From Hyphomonadaceae bacterium (GTDB lineage: Bacteria > Pseudomonadota > Alphaproteobacteria > Caulobacterales > Aquidulcibacteraceae), in the NCBI GenBank assembly GCA_016791445.1, contig JAEUMP010000016.1, positions 1-64,000 on the forward strand: a stretch of DNA of 64,000 nt. The letters are read 5' to 3'. Positions 52,631 through 61,124 of this stretch are shown here, piece by piece (position 1 is the first letter of the stretch; every line of letters starts with the position of its first letter). A program made the position numbers and the translations under genes. The notes under the pieces were generated by a model. It ran no database searches, had not been told where the DNA came from, and was given only the letters and a program-made list of their open reading frames with translations.

Positions 52631-54658
52631 ATGGAGTCCATGAGCACGCCCTATGCGCACAATTTCGTCCGGGTCGCGGCGGCGACGCCGCGCGTGCGGG
52701 TCGCCGACCCGGCGAGCAACGTGGCGGAAACGCTGGCGCTGGCGCGCGCGTGCGACGCCGAGGGCGCTGCGCTCGTCGTGTTCCCGGAGCTTGGCCTCAC
52801 GGGCTATGCGATCGACGATTTGCTGTTCCAGGACGCCCTGCTCGACCGCGTCGAGGCGGCGATCGGCGAACTCGCGGCGTCTAGCGTCGGCATCGGCGCC
52901 TTGCTCGTGGTGGGGGCGCCGTTGCGCTGGGGCGACCGCCTCTTCAACTGCGCCGTCGCGATCAAGGACGGCGAGGTGATCGGCGTCACGCCCAAGGTCT
53001 TCCTCCCGAACTATCGCGAATTCTACGAGAAGCGGCACTTCGCGAGCGGCGCGGGTGTGACCGGAGAAGCGATCCGCATCGGTGACCGGCAAGCGCCCTT
53101 CGGCGTCGATCTCCTGTTCGCCGCGAAGGACGTCCGCGACTTCGTCGTGCACATAGAGATCTGCGAAGACCTCTGGGCGCCGCAACAGCCCAGCATCGCC
53201 GGCGCCCTGGCGGGCGCAAAGGTGCTCGTGAACGTGTCCGCCTCGCCCTCGAACATCGGCAAGGCGCGCCATCGCGACATGTTGTGCGCGGCGCAGTCGA
53301 GCCGATGCATCGCCGCCTATGTGTTTTCCGCCGCCGGCCCCGGTGAATCGACGACCGATCTCGCGTGGGACGGACAGGCGGTGATCTACGAGAACGGCGA
53401 ACGGCTGGCCGCCTCGGAGCGCTTTCCGAAAGCGTCGCAATTCTGCATCGCCGATGTCGATCTTGATCTCCTGCGTCAGGAGCGCATGCGACTCTCCACA
53501 TTCCGCGATGCGCAGGCGCTGTCGGACGCGGCCTTCCGCGCCGTCCCCTTCAACTTCACGCCGCCGAAGAAGGCGCTGAAGCTGGCGCGCCCGCTGGCGC
53601 GCTTCCCCTTCGTACCGGACGATCCGGACCAACTCGATTCCGACTGCTTCGAGGCCTACACCATCCAGGTGCGCGGCCTGACGCAGCGACTTGAATCCAC
53701 CGGCGTGAAGAAGGCCGTGATAGGCGTTTCCGGCGGCCTCGATTCAACACAGGCGCTGATCGTTTGCGCGCAGGCGATGGACACGCTTGAGCTTCCCCGC
53801 GCGAACATTCTCGCCTTCACGATGCCCGGCTTCGCCACCAGCCCCGGCACGCGCAAGAACGCCGAAGCGCTGGCGCGGGCGCTCGGCGCGACTTTCGAGG
53901 AAATCGACATCCGGCCCGCCGCGCGCCAATTGCTGGGCGACATGGGGCATCCCTTCGCCAAAGGTGAAGCGGTCCACGACATTACCTTCGAAAACGTGCA
54001 GGCCGGGCTTCGAACGGACTACCTTTTCCGGCTTGCCAACCAGCGCGCCGGCATCGTCGTGGGCACGGGCGATCTTTCCGAACTTGCGCTTGGCTGGGCC
54101 ACCTACGGCGTCGGCGATCACATGTCGCACTACAACGTCAATGCGGGGGCGCCGAAGACGCTGATCCAGCACCTCATTCGCTGGAACGCGCGTCGAGAGA
54201 CATTCGGTGGCGACGTCTCGAAGGTGCTCTTCGACATTCTCGACAGCGAAATTTCTCCGGAACTCGTTCCGCCCGGCGCCGATGGAAAAGTGCAGAGCAC
54301 GCAGGACACGATCGGTCCGTATGCGCTGCACGACTTCTTCCTGCACTACACCCTGCGCGGCTTTGCGCCCGCGAAAATCGCCTACCTCGCCGAAAACACC
54401 TGGAGCGACGCGACGGCCGGCGCCTGGCCCGAGGGCCTGCCGGACGGCGACAAGCGCGCCTTCACGCGCGCCGAGATCGTCAGGTGGCTTGGCGAATTCG
54501 CACGGCGCTTCTTCGGTACGAGCCAGTTCAAGCGGTCGGCGATGCCGAACGGACCGAAGCTATCGCCCGGCGGCGCGCTCTCACCGCGCGGCGACTGGCG
54601 CGCGCCTTCCGACGCGAGCGCCCGCACCTGGCTGGACGCGGTCGAAAAGCTGAAGTGA
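52631..54658 (+). CDS. nadE: Glutamine-dependent NAD+ synthetase
   Basis: A 675-residue two-domain enzyme that amidates nicotinic-acid adenine dinucleotide to NAD+ with glutamine as nitrogen donor. The N-terminal nitrilase-type glutaminase has Glu53 (FPELGLTGY), Lys (PKVFLPNYREFYEKRHF) and Cys (IEICEDLW). The C-terminal synthetase has the P-loop GVSGGLDSTQALIVC and GTGDLSELALGWATYG. The start may be ATG 52631 or ATG 52640. The product, NAD+, is the substrate of TIR-type NADases, but the TIR gene is 25 kb away and no link is implied. Confidence 0.95.
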   Translation: MESMSTPYAHNFVRVAAATPRVRVADPASNVAETLALARACDAEGAALVVFPELGLTGYAIDDLLFQDALLDRVEAAIGELAASSVGIGALLVVGAPLRWGDRLFNCAVAIKDGEVIGVTPKVFLPNYREFYEKRHFASGAGVTGEAIRIGDRQAPFGVDLLFAAKDVRDFVVHIEICEDLWAPQQPSIAGALAGAKVLVNVSASPSNIGKARHRDMLCAAQSSRCIAAYVFSAAGPGESTTDLAWDGQAVIYENGERLAASERFPKASQFCIADVDLDLLRQERMRLSTFRDAQALSDAAFRAVPFNFTPPKKALKLARPLARFPFVPDDPDQLDSDCFEAYTIQVRGLTQRLESTGVKKAVIGVSGGLDSTQALIVCAQAMDTLELPRANILAFTMPGFATSPGTRKNAEALARALGATFEEIDIRPAARQLLGDMGHPFAKGEAVHDITFENVQAGLRTDYLFRLANQRAGIVVGTGDLSELALGWATYGVGDHMSHYNVNAGAPKTLIQHLIRWNARRETFGGDVSKVLFDILDSEISPELVPPGADGKVQSTQDTIGPYALHDFFLHYTLRGFAPAKIAYLAENTWSDATAGAWPEGLPDGDKRAFTRAEIVRWLGEFARRFFGTSQFKRSAMPNGPKLSPGGALSPRGDWRAPSDASARTWLDAVEKLK

Positions 54659-54678
54659 CGCGCCAAGCGTGCGAGCCA

Positions 54679-54737
54679 TGAACCGCCGATGAACGGCGCG
54701 TTCAAGATCGACGCGAACACATTCAGCGACAGTTCAG
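54679..54737. promoter_or_regulatory. Repeated TGAAC/TTCAG half-sites at 11-bp spacing
   Basis: TGAAC occurs at 54679-54683 and 54690-54694, and TTCAG at 54722-54726 and 54733-54737, each pair exactly 11 bp apart, upstream of the RcnB-like gene. Direct repeats at about 11-bp spacing are typical of binding sites for OmpR/PhoB-class response regulators. Confidence 0.45.
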
Positions 54738-54823
54738 CACGCTCCTGAAATGATCTGACGAGATCGGGGGATCAAATGTCCGACGCTCGCGTTGGTGATC
54801 GGACAGTCAGAAAGGAGCACGCG

Positions 54824-55300
54824 ATGAAACGAATCCTTGTCGCCGCTGCGGCCGCGATGTCCTTCGCCGCACCCCTGGCGCTCTCAAGCGCCGCGCATGC
54901 GGACCCGCGCGGACACCACCGCAATTATGATCGCCACGATCGTGGCTACGACTACCGTCACGATCGCCGCGACGACCGGCGCGACTATCGCCAGGGCTAT
55001 CGCGACGGCCGTTGGGATGCCCGCAGGCACAACGGCTACTATCTCGGCAATCGCTGGCACTACGGGCCGCCCCCGCAGGCCTACTACGGTCGGCGCGATT
55101 TCCGCGTCGATTACAGGCAGTGGCGCCGTGGTGACCGCCTGCCGGCCTATTATCGCCAGTACTACGCGCCGGTGGACTATCGCTATCACCGCCTCAGCGC
55201 GCCGCCGCGTGGCCACCACTGGGTCCGCAGCGATCGCGGCGAGTACCTGCTCGTCGGCATCGCGACGGGCGTGATCCTCGGACTCGCACTCGCCCACTGA
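54824..55300 (+). CDS. RcnB-family periplasmic protein
   Basis: A 158-residue protein with a signal peptide (cleaved after SSAAHA, about residue 26), an Arg/Asp/His/Tyr-rich low-complexity region (repeated DRRDDRRDYRQGYRDGR-like units), and the RcnB core: WRRGDRLPAYYRQYYAPVDY, LSAPPRGHHWVRSDRGEYLL. RcnB in E. coli affects nickel and cobalt homeostasis; the many paralogues in alphaproteobacteria are of unknown role. AAAGGAG precedes the ATG. Direct-repeat half-sites upstream point to control by a two-component system. Confidence 0.85.
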   Translation: MKRILVAAAAAMSFAAPLALSSAAHADPRGHHRNYDRHDRGYDYRHDRRDDRRDYRQGYRDGRWDARRHNGYYLGNRWHYGPPPQAYYGRRDFRVDYRQWRRGDRLPAYYRQYYAPVDYRYHRLSAPPRGHHWVRSDRGEYLLVGIATGVILGLALAH

Positions 55301-55347
55301 CGATTGCTGACATGGAGAGGGCCGTCCCGGGAGCGGGGCGGCCTCTT

Positions 55348-56103
55348 CTAAATGGTCGCGATTGGGCCGTTCAGCGCCTTCACGTCGAGCCGGGAGTCGA
55401 GGGCGTTGCTGTCCACGCCTGTGATCGCGACGCGTCCGCCGGCGCCCGAGACGATCGCGCATCCCCCCGCCACATCCCACATCATGCCGCCGGTTTCGTG
55501 ATAGGCGTCGGCCCTTCCCGCCGCGACGTATGCCAGCGCGCAGGCCGCCGAGCCGATCATCCGCACCTTGCGCCATCGGGTGATGCGCGCGGTGAACGCG
55601 GTCATGGTCTCGGCATCCGTGGCGGCGCGGGCAGGAATGCCCGTCATCAACACGCCGCGCGCCGGATCGTCGACCGAAGAGACCTTCATCGGCGCGCCGT
55701 TGAGCCAGGCGCCTTCGCCCGCGATCCCGGTGAACACCTCCCCGAGCGCCGGACAGTCGACGATGCCGAGCACCGGCCGCCCCGCGCGCACCAGAGCAAT
55801 CGACACGCCCCAGTGCGGAAAGCCCTGCGCGTAGTTCACGCTGCCATCGAGCGGATCGACCGCCCAGACGACATCATCCGCAGCACCGTCTACCCAGCCG
55901 ATCTCTTCGGACAGAATGCGATAGGGCGTCGCCGCACGCAGCGTTTCAATGATGAGCGCCTCGGCGTGACTGTCTGCGCGAAGCTTCACTTCCCGCCCCT
56001 CTTCGGCCTCTACGGCGGACCAGGCGGCCCGGTGATCCATGAGCGCGGCGGCGGCGCGTGCGGCAGCGTGTTGGGCGACGGCGAGAAGTTCCTGGTCGGT
56101 CAT
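55348..56103 (-). CDS. Inositol monophosphatase family protein
   Basis: A 251-residue phosphatase of the inositol monophosphatase/CysQ superfamily. It has DSHAEALIIETLRAATP, ILSEEIGWVDG, DPLDGSVNYAQGFPHWGVSIAL, and the C-terminal MMWDVAGGCAIVSGAGG. The LSEE and DPLDG motifs supply the metal ligands. It differs clearly from the SuhB-like protein at 8659-9450 and may act on a different substrate such as histidinol-phosphate, a nucleotide 3'-phosphate or a sugar phosphate. Divergent from the coiled-coil membrane-protein cassette. Confidence 0.88.
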   Translation of the reverse strand: MTDQELLAVAQHAAARAAAALMDHRAAWSAVEAEEGREVKLRADSHAEALIIETLRAATPYRILSEEIGWVDGAADDVVWAVDPLDGSVNYAQGFPHWGVSIALVRAGRPVLGIVDCPALGEVFTGIAGEGAWLNGAPMKVSSVDDPARGVLMTGIPARAATDAETMTAFTARITRWRKVRMIGSAACALAYVAAGRADAYHETGGMMWDVAGGCAIVSGAGGRVAITGVDSNALDSRLDVKALNGPIATI

Positions 56104-56210
56104 CGGGCGTTCCTAGACGAGCGCACGCCGGCTTGCACGATTTCCCTGCCGCAACGCTTGGCGATCCGGCCCGGGTTTGCTTCAGTGCGCGCGGCTGGCT
56201 GGGGACGGAC

Positions 56211-57593
56211 ATGGGCGGCAGTCACGCGGGCGCGGCGGCGGAGGCCGCCACACTGGAGAGGCGCCTCGCCATCAGGCGGCGCGCACGAGCCGACGGCGCG
56301 GCCGGACGGCCCGATACCGACAGCGCCACCATCCCGGTGGAACAGGAAATCATCGAAGCCATCGACGCCGAGCGTGCACGTCTCATCCGGGACCGCGCGT
56401 CCATCGCGTCCTCTCTCGAACAGGGCTGGCGGCGCCTCTCCGACAGCGCAGAAGAAGTCAGCCTGCACGCGAGCGCCGCCCGCCTGTCGCTCCGACAGAT
56501 GGAGGCGCGGCTGCGGCTGTCGTTGAAGACCGCCGCCGCGCGCGCCGAAGAGGCGCAGACCGATCTCGAGGCATTCAGGCGACGCGAACAGGTGCAGTGG
56601 CGCGCCCGCTCTCCGGATTCGCTCACGCTCTCCACGGGCATGCTCGTAGCGCTGGTGGCGATCGAGGCTGTGGCGAGCGCGCCGATTTTCGCGGACGCGA
56701 TGAACGGCGGTCTCGCGCAGGGCTATATGGTCGCTGTCACGCTGAGCGCGCTGAACGCCAGCATCGGACTCATCGGCGGCTATTTCGGCATTCGCTACCT
56801 GCAGCGCCGAGGCGCGGTGCTCAAGAGTCTCGGTGGGCTTTGCACGCTGACGGCGGTCACGTTCGGGCTCTTCTTCAACGTCTTCGCCGCGCTCTGGCGC
56901 GCCCGCGCGGTGGAGGATCTCGAACGCGCGGAAGCGCTGCGCGCGATGCAACGCGGCAAACCGTTCGACGCCGAACTTCTCGCCGGGCAGAGCGACGCAA
57001 TCTCCCTCTTGTTCGACACGCGGCACGGCGAAACGTTCATCCTGCTTGTGCTCGGCGTCGTCGTGCTCATCGGCGCGCTGGTGAAAGGCGCCACCGGTTT
57101 CGACGATCCGGTGCCGGACCATGGCGCCCTGACCCGCGCCGCTGAACGCCAGCAGGAAGAGTTCGCGGACGCGCAGGAAGATGCGCTCGAAGCCCTCGAC
57201 GAACCGATCACCGCAGCGCGCGCGAAAATCGATGCGCTGATCGCTGAGCGCCGCGCCCTGCTTGCGACCCTGCGGGGTCAGTACGACGAGGCGGAAGCGA
57301 AGATGCATGCGATTGACGTGCGTCTCGACGATCTTGCCGCTGCGCAGTCCATGCTGATCGAGACCTACCGCATCGCCAACATGGCCGCGAGACGGACACC
57401 GCCGCCGCAGGGGTTCATGTCGCCGCCGCCGCAACCCGACGCGCCGCCGGATGCGCTGGAACGGGCGGGCGCGCTGCGCACCGAGGCGGAGGCGGCGCAG
57501 TCCGCTCTCGCAGCGACGGCGCGCCGCGAGATCGAAGCGCTGATCGCCGAGCGCGAAGCAGTCGAGCAACGTCTGCGCGGCGAGAGCGCATGA
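56211..57593 (+). CDS. Coiled-coil membrane protein of unknown function
   Basis: A 460-residue protein that I cannot assign. Residues 45-130 are helical and charged (coiled coil); membrane helices are at about 138-158, 172-196, 204-228 and 274-292; residues 305-400 form a second long coiled coil, and the end is Pro-rich then helical. This resembles a membrane scaffold. It overlaps the next gene by 4 bases (ATGA), so the two form a cassette. Codon use and GC look like the host's. Large pieces of the same region read in other frames are antisense or frame shadows. Confidence 0.7.
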   Translation: MGGSHAGAAAEAATLERRLAIRRRARADGAAGRPDTDSATIPVEQEIIEAIDAERARLIRDRASIASSLEQGWRRLSDSAEEVSLHASAARLSLRQMEARLRLSLKTAAARAEEAQTDLEAFRRREQVQWRARSPDSLTLSTGMLVALVAIEAVASAPIFADAMNGGLAQGYMVAVTLSALNASIGLIGGYFGIRYLQRRGAVLKSLGGLCTLTAVTFGLFFNVFAALWRARAVEDLERAEALRAMQRGKPFDAELLAGQSDAISLLFDTRHGETFILLVLGVVVLIGALVKGATGFDDPVPDHGALTRAAERQQEEFADAQEDALEALDEPITAARAKIDALIAERRALLATLRGQYDEAEAKMHAIDVRLDDLAAAQSMLIETYRIANMAARRTPPPQGFMSPPPQPDAPPDALERAGALRTEAEAAQSALAATARREIEALIAEREAVEQRLRGESA

Positions 57594-58387
57594 GCCGTCG
57601 CGCCGAGAAGGAAGCGCGCAAGCGGCGCAAGGATGCGATGGGCGCGGGCCTCATCGTGGTCGTGCTCGCGGCGCTCGGCGGGCTGGGTCTTGCGGCGATG
57701 CAGCTGCGTACGCCCGCACATGATCCCGAAACGCTTTGCCTGACGGACAAGCCGCCACCCCTGCACACGCTCATCCTCGTCGATGCGACGGACCGTCTGA
57801 ACGCGCGACACCAGAAGCGGCTGAAGGCGATCGCCCGCGAAGAAGCCGGGCGATTGCCGCGCTGGGGGCGGCTGACGCTGATGAGCCTGCGTCCCGATGC
57901 GGAGCGCGAGCCGCGACTCCTCTTTTCCGCGTGCACGCCCGGCGACCGCAGCGACGCCAACCCAATCTGGGAGAATGTCGGCGCGCTCGAGCGCAAGCGC
58001 GCGGACCAGTTCGACGCGCCGTTGAACGCGGCGCTTTCCGGCGCCAAGGGCGGGCGCAGCGCCGACGGCTCACCGATCGTGGAAGGGCTCTACGCCGCGG
58101 TCAGCGATCCCGATTTCGCCGGCGAGGAACGACGCCTGATCCTGGTCAGCGACCTGCTGCAATATGCGCCGGGAAAATTCTCGCTCTACGATCCGAAGCA
58201 GACATGGGAGCGCTATCGCGTATCGCAAGGGGCGCTGCGCTCGCCGCCAAGTCTCGATGACGTCGCCGTGCGCATCGTCGTGCTGGAGCGCGCCGACCGT
58301 GCGGCGATCCAGGACAATGCGCGGGCGAACTTCTGGACGCCCTATTTCGACGACGCAGGCGCACCTGACGTGCTCTGGACCGAATAA
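57590..58387 (+). CDS. Membrane-anchored VWA-like protein of unknown function
   Basis: A 265-residue protein with a basic cytosolic start (SRRAEKEARKRRKDA), one membrane helix (about residues 17-37) and a periplasmic domain. The domain has a first strand TLILVDATDRLN and a later strand RLILVSDLLQYAPG; Asp at the ends of parallel strands resembles a von Willebrand factor A fold with a partial metal-ion site (DATD instead of DxSxS). This is my reading and not a confirmed family. Coupled by 4-base overlap to the coiled-coil membrane protein upstream, so the two products probably work together. Substrates unknown. Confidence 0.68.
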   Translation: MSRRAEKEARKRRKDAMGAGLIVVVLAALGGLGLAAMQLRTPAHDPETLCLTDKPPPLHTLILVDATDRLNARHQKRLKAIAREEAGRLPRWGRLTLMSLRPDAEREPRLLFSACTPGDRSDANPIWENVGALERKRADQFDAPLNAALSGAKGGRSADGSPIVEGLYAAVSDPDFAGEERRLILVSDLLQYAPGKFSLYDPKQTWERYRVSQGALRSPPSLDDVAVRIVVLERADRAAIQDNARANFWTPYFDDAGAPDVLWTE

Positions 58388-58391
58388 CGCT

Positions 58392-58763
58392 TCAGTCCAC
58401 ACAGATCGTCGACGTCACGCGACCGCCATTGATCGCCGAGAGACAGCCGAACAGCAGATTGTCCGCCTGGCATTTGCCGGTTATGCCGCCCGGCGGCGTT
58501 TGGGCGACGGCGTTCTCCGCGAGACACTGGCCATCGCAATCGGATTTGTCGTCACAGCTTTTTCCGGCGTCGGCGTAGGGAATGGCGCAACGCATGGTCT
58601 GCATGCGACCTGCAGGCCGCATGGTTCCGCCCTTCGCGACGCATTGTTCGGCCGTGAGCGGCGCATCGGCGGGCGGTTGCAGCGCTTCCGACGAGTCCGT
58701 CTTCGGCGCGCACGCGGCGAGCATGGCGAAAGTCGCGGCGATGACGATGGTGCGGATACTCAT
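58392..58763 (-). CDS. Small Cys-rich lipoprotein
   Basis: A 123-residue protein with a lipobox (MLAACAP, Cys at about residue 18). The mature part has ten or so Cys residues in motifs such as GKSCDDKSDCDGQCLAENA and KCQADNLLFGCLSAING, suggesting disulfide-linked folding outside the cytosol. I recognise no established family. Its start overlaps the stop of the 3-hydroxyisobutyrate dehydrogenase gene by 4 bases. Confidence 0.75.
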   Translation of the reverse strand: MSIRTIVIAATFAMLAACAPKTDSSEALQPPADAPLTAEQCVAKGGTMRPAGRMQTMRCAIPYADAGKSCDDKSDCDGQCLAENAVAQTPPGGITGKCQADNLLFGCLSAINGGRVTSTICVD

Positions 58764-59644
58764 TTCGACCCCCGGAGAAAATTGATCATGCCGGAGAAGT
58801 CCTTCTCCGATCCGCCGTTGGCCGCGTAAAGCGCATAAAGCGCCTCCGCCTGCGCGCCCAGCGGCGTCGATGCGCCCGCCTTCGCCGCCGCTTCCTGCGC
58901 GAGCTTCAGGTCCTTCAGCATCATCGCGGTCGCAAAGCCCGGCGCGTAGTCGCGGTTCGCGGGCGATGTGGGCACCGGACCGGGTACCGGACAATAGCTC
59001 GTCATCGACCAGCTCTGCCCCGACGCCTTCGAGGAAATGTCGAAGAACTTCTGCGGGTCGAGGCCGAGTTTCTCGGCGAGCGCAAACGCTTCGCAGGTCC
59101 CGATCATCGAAATGCCGAGCAGCATGTTGTTGCAGATCTTCGCCGCCTGCCCCGCGCCGTGATCGCCGGCGCGTATGATCGCCTTGCCCATGCCGGCGAG
59201 AATTTTCTCCACCTCGGGAAAGAGCGCCTCCGCGCAACCGACCATGAAGGTCAGCGTGCCGCCGTTCGCCGCCGCGATCCCGCCGCTCACCGGCGCATCG
59301 GCGAAGCGGAAGCCTTGCGCTTCCATGTCCTTGCCGACGGCGCGCGCGGACTCCACGTCGATGGTCGAACAGTCGATGAACAGCGCGCCTTTCTTTGCCG
59401 CGGGCGCGACCTGTTCTCCGTAGACGGCGCGCACATGCGGTCCGGCGGGCAGCATCGTGACGACAACGTCGGCGTCCTTGACCGCGAGTGCGACCGAAGT
59501 CGCAGGCGAGGCCCCCGCCTCCCCCGCCCGCTTCAGCGCATCGGCGCTGAGATCGAACGCGGCGACCGTGTGCCCGGCCTTCACGAGATTCGCGGCCATG
59601 CCGCCGCCCATATTGCCGAGCCCGATGAAGGCGATGGAGGTCAC
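58760..59644 (-). CDS. mmsB: 3-hydroxyisobutyrate dehydrogenase
   Basis: A 294-residue NAD-dependent beta-hydroxyacid dehydrogenase of the valine-degradation pathway. The Rossmann motif is AFIGLGNMGGGMAANLVKAG, the substrate loop DAPVSGGIAAANGGTLTFMV, and the catalytic Lys lies in GAGQAAKICNNMLL. The GTG at 59644 has GGGAGA 7 bases ahead. A longer upstream reading would pass through repeat unit C and is rejected. Other valine-degradation genes are not in the window. Coupled to the Cys-rich lipoprotein gene. Confidence 0.93.
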   Translation of the reverse strand: MTSIAFIGLGNMGGGMAANLVKAGHTVAAFDLSADALKRAGEAGASPATSVALAVKDADVVVTMLPAGPHVRAVYGEQVAPAAKKGALFIDCSTIDVESARAVGKDMEAQGFRFADAPVSGGIAAANGGTLTFMVGCAEALFPEVEKILAGMGKAIIRAGDHGAGQAAKICNNMLLGISMIGTCEAFALAEKLGLDPQKFFDISSKASGQSWSMTSYCPVPGPVPTSPANRDYAPGFATAMMLKDLKLAQEAAAKAGASTPLGAQAEALYALYAANGGSEKDFSGMINFLRGSK

Positions 59645-59779
59645 GTTCGTTTCTCCCGGTTTATCCACAGAGCTTCCCCGCGCGATGACACTCTGTTCAC
59701 GACCTGTTGCGGCGCGGGTCTGGCTCCCTTTCCGACTCACCTTAGCCTGCCGGCTCGATAATGGCAGGGAGCGGGGCTC

Positions 59780-60202
59780 TTGAGTTTCTCTTGGCAGGGC
59801 GCGAGCGGGCGCTGGTACGAATTCGAAGTGGCTCGGGCGAAGCGGGCGTGGGAGCCGGTCGGCGGCATCTACATGTTCGTGAAGCCGGGCGACCTGCCGA
59901 CGATGGAAGCCGGCGGGCCGACCTGCCTCTACCTCGCACAAACAGCGAGCTTCGCGGAAAGCCTCGCGCGCCACGACGCCTGGGGCGCGGCGCAATCGCT
60001 GGGCGCGGCGGAGATCCATCTGCTTGTCGTGCATGATCCGGCCAAGCGCGCGCTGATCGAGCAGGACATCTGGAAGTCCCACACGCCGATCCTGAACCGC
60101 CAGCAGGCGCGTCCTGCGGCGATGCAGATGGGCGCGGTGAGCGGCGCCGCGGCGGTCTCGCCGCAACAACCCTATCGTGGCTATGGCGGCGCGGTGGCCT
60201 AG
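59780..60202 (+). CDS. Small protein resembling a degenerate GIY-YIG nuclease domain
   Basis: A 140-residue protein. GGIYMFVKPGD, CLYLAQTASFAESLARHDAW, then LGAAEIHLLVV and RALIEQDIWKSHTPILNRQQ follow the order of GIY-YIG elements: first GIY strand, second YIG-like strand (YLAQ), His on the helix, catalytic-type Glu (IEQDI) and Asn (PILN). The usual Arg is absent at the expected place, so nuclease activity is doubtful. The apparent start is a TTG with AGGGAGCGGGG ahead. The C-terminus is Gly/Ala/Gln-rich. Its neighbour is repeat unit C, beginning about 25 bases after the stop. Confidence 0.6.
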   Translation: MSFSWQGASGRWYEFEVARAKRAWEPVGGIYMFVKPGDLPTMEAGGPTCLYLAQTASFAESLARHDAWGAAQSLGAAEIHLLVVHDPAKRALIEQDIWKSHTPILNRQQARPAAMQMGAVSGAAAVSPQQPYRGYGGAVA

Positions 60203-60226
60203 GTCCGGGACGAGGCGCCGGTATCC

Positions 60227-61015
60227 GTGCCGGACCGCGCACCTTCCGGGGCGCGTGCGGGTGCGGCGCCAGACTCCGGGGAATCTCGCGTTGCTTTGAC
60301 ATGGGGTTGCGCGGCGGGAGCCGCGCGGTCCGGCATGACTGGTCATGACGTGTCTGCGGCTTGCGTCGCGGGTGCGATGAAGAAAGGCGCGCATGCGGCC
60401 TTCTGCGCGTGCGTCAGCACCAGCACGCCGCTGCGGCGCAAGCGCGGCAGGTTGGCGAGGGCGCGGTCAACGACGGCATCGAAATCATCGAGCACGCGGC
60501 GCATGTCGGCGAGTGTGCGGAGACGGATGCCGCGCGTGATGCAGCCGATGGCGGGCGAACGCCGCGCGGCCCAGCGGTAGCCGCGGGGCAATCTGCGTCT
60601 GTGCATCTGGACGCGCCGCCGCTTGACCTTCCGCATCCGCGAAATCACGGCGGCGGCGATCAGGAGGCGGATGTCGCTGCGCACGCGGCGGAGCTGACAC
60701 TGCATCCAGAGGCGGGCGTCGCGCGGCAAGGGCGCGTACTCCGCGACCCACGCCAAAATCTGCAGCACCCAGAGTCGAAGCGCCGCCAGCGCTTCGGCGA
60801 CTTGCGCGGTGAAATCCGGCGTTCTCACGAACTGCATGGCGGTGCTCCTCTCCGTGGCTTCCGGACCATCCGGACGCGACGTGGGAGGAGCGTGACTCAG
60901 GTTTCGACCCGGTCGGATTGCGGAGGCGATTTTTCTGCAGCGGACCGCCGGCGCCCTCGCCGGCCTCCTTGTGTCCCAAGGGGAAACGCGTTGCCGGCGA
61001 TGCGCCGGCGGTCCT
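60227..61015 (-). repeat. Interspersed gene-bearing repeat unit, copy C
   Basis: A complete unit. The trailing inverted repeat has perfect 12-bp arms (60229-60240 and 60323-60334). The 164-residue gene follows (60343-60837), then a leader (60838-60940) nearly identical to copy A, and the GC-rich palindrome with left arm from about 60943 and right arm 60994-61013. Confidence 0.8.
60343..60837 (-). CDS. Basic 164-aa-family protein of unknown function, copy C
   Basis: A 164-residue protein starting MQFVRTPDFTAQVAEALAAL, with about 14 Arg/Lys in the 35 residues after the hydrophobic N-terminal helix (residues 18-33). It shares more than three quarters of its visible sequence with copy A and the TRGIRLRTLADMR block and ADTS end with copy B. 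The start has GAGAGGAG 7 bases upstream, as in copy A. No enzymatic motif was found; the protein might bind nucleic acid or membrane by charge. The unit around it is repeated, so the gene is probably carried with it. Confidence 0.75.
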   Translation of the reverse strand: MQFVRTPDFTAQVAEALAALRLWVLQILAWVAEYAPLPRDARLWMQCQLRRVRSDIRLLIAAAVISRMRKVKRRRVQMHRRRLPRGYRWAARRSPAIGCITRGIRLRTLADMRRVLDDFDAVVDRALANLPRLRRSGVLVLTHAQKAACAPFFIAPATQAADTS

Positions 61016-61092
61016 CGCGGCGAGGGACGGAGGGGTTCTAAATCCCCCCATTCCGGGTGATTTCGGGCTGCGCCGCTACTTCGAGAGGCTTG

Positions 61093-61114
61093 TAATTAGT
61101 GAATACCCTAATTA
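61093..61114. promoter_or_regulatory. Inverted repeat, probable SdpR/ArsR operator
   Basis: TAATTAG-TGAATACC-CTAATTA: perfect 7-bp arms with an 8-base spacer, 10 bp upstream of the regulator's start codon. Its AT-rich sequence stands out in the region and is the likely autoregulatory site. Confidence 0.65.
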
Positions 61115-61124
61115 GATGGGGCCT

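Noticed and set aside
58760..60394. N-terminally extended mmsB reading into repeat unit C
   Set aside because: The additional ~250 codons pass through the trailing inverted repeat and GIY-YIG-like gene on the other strand; a GTG with SD at 59644 gives the normal family length.
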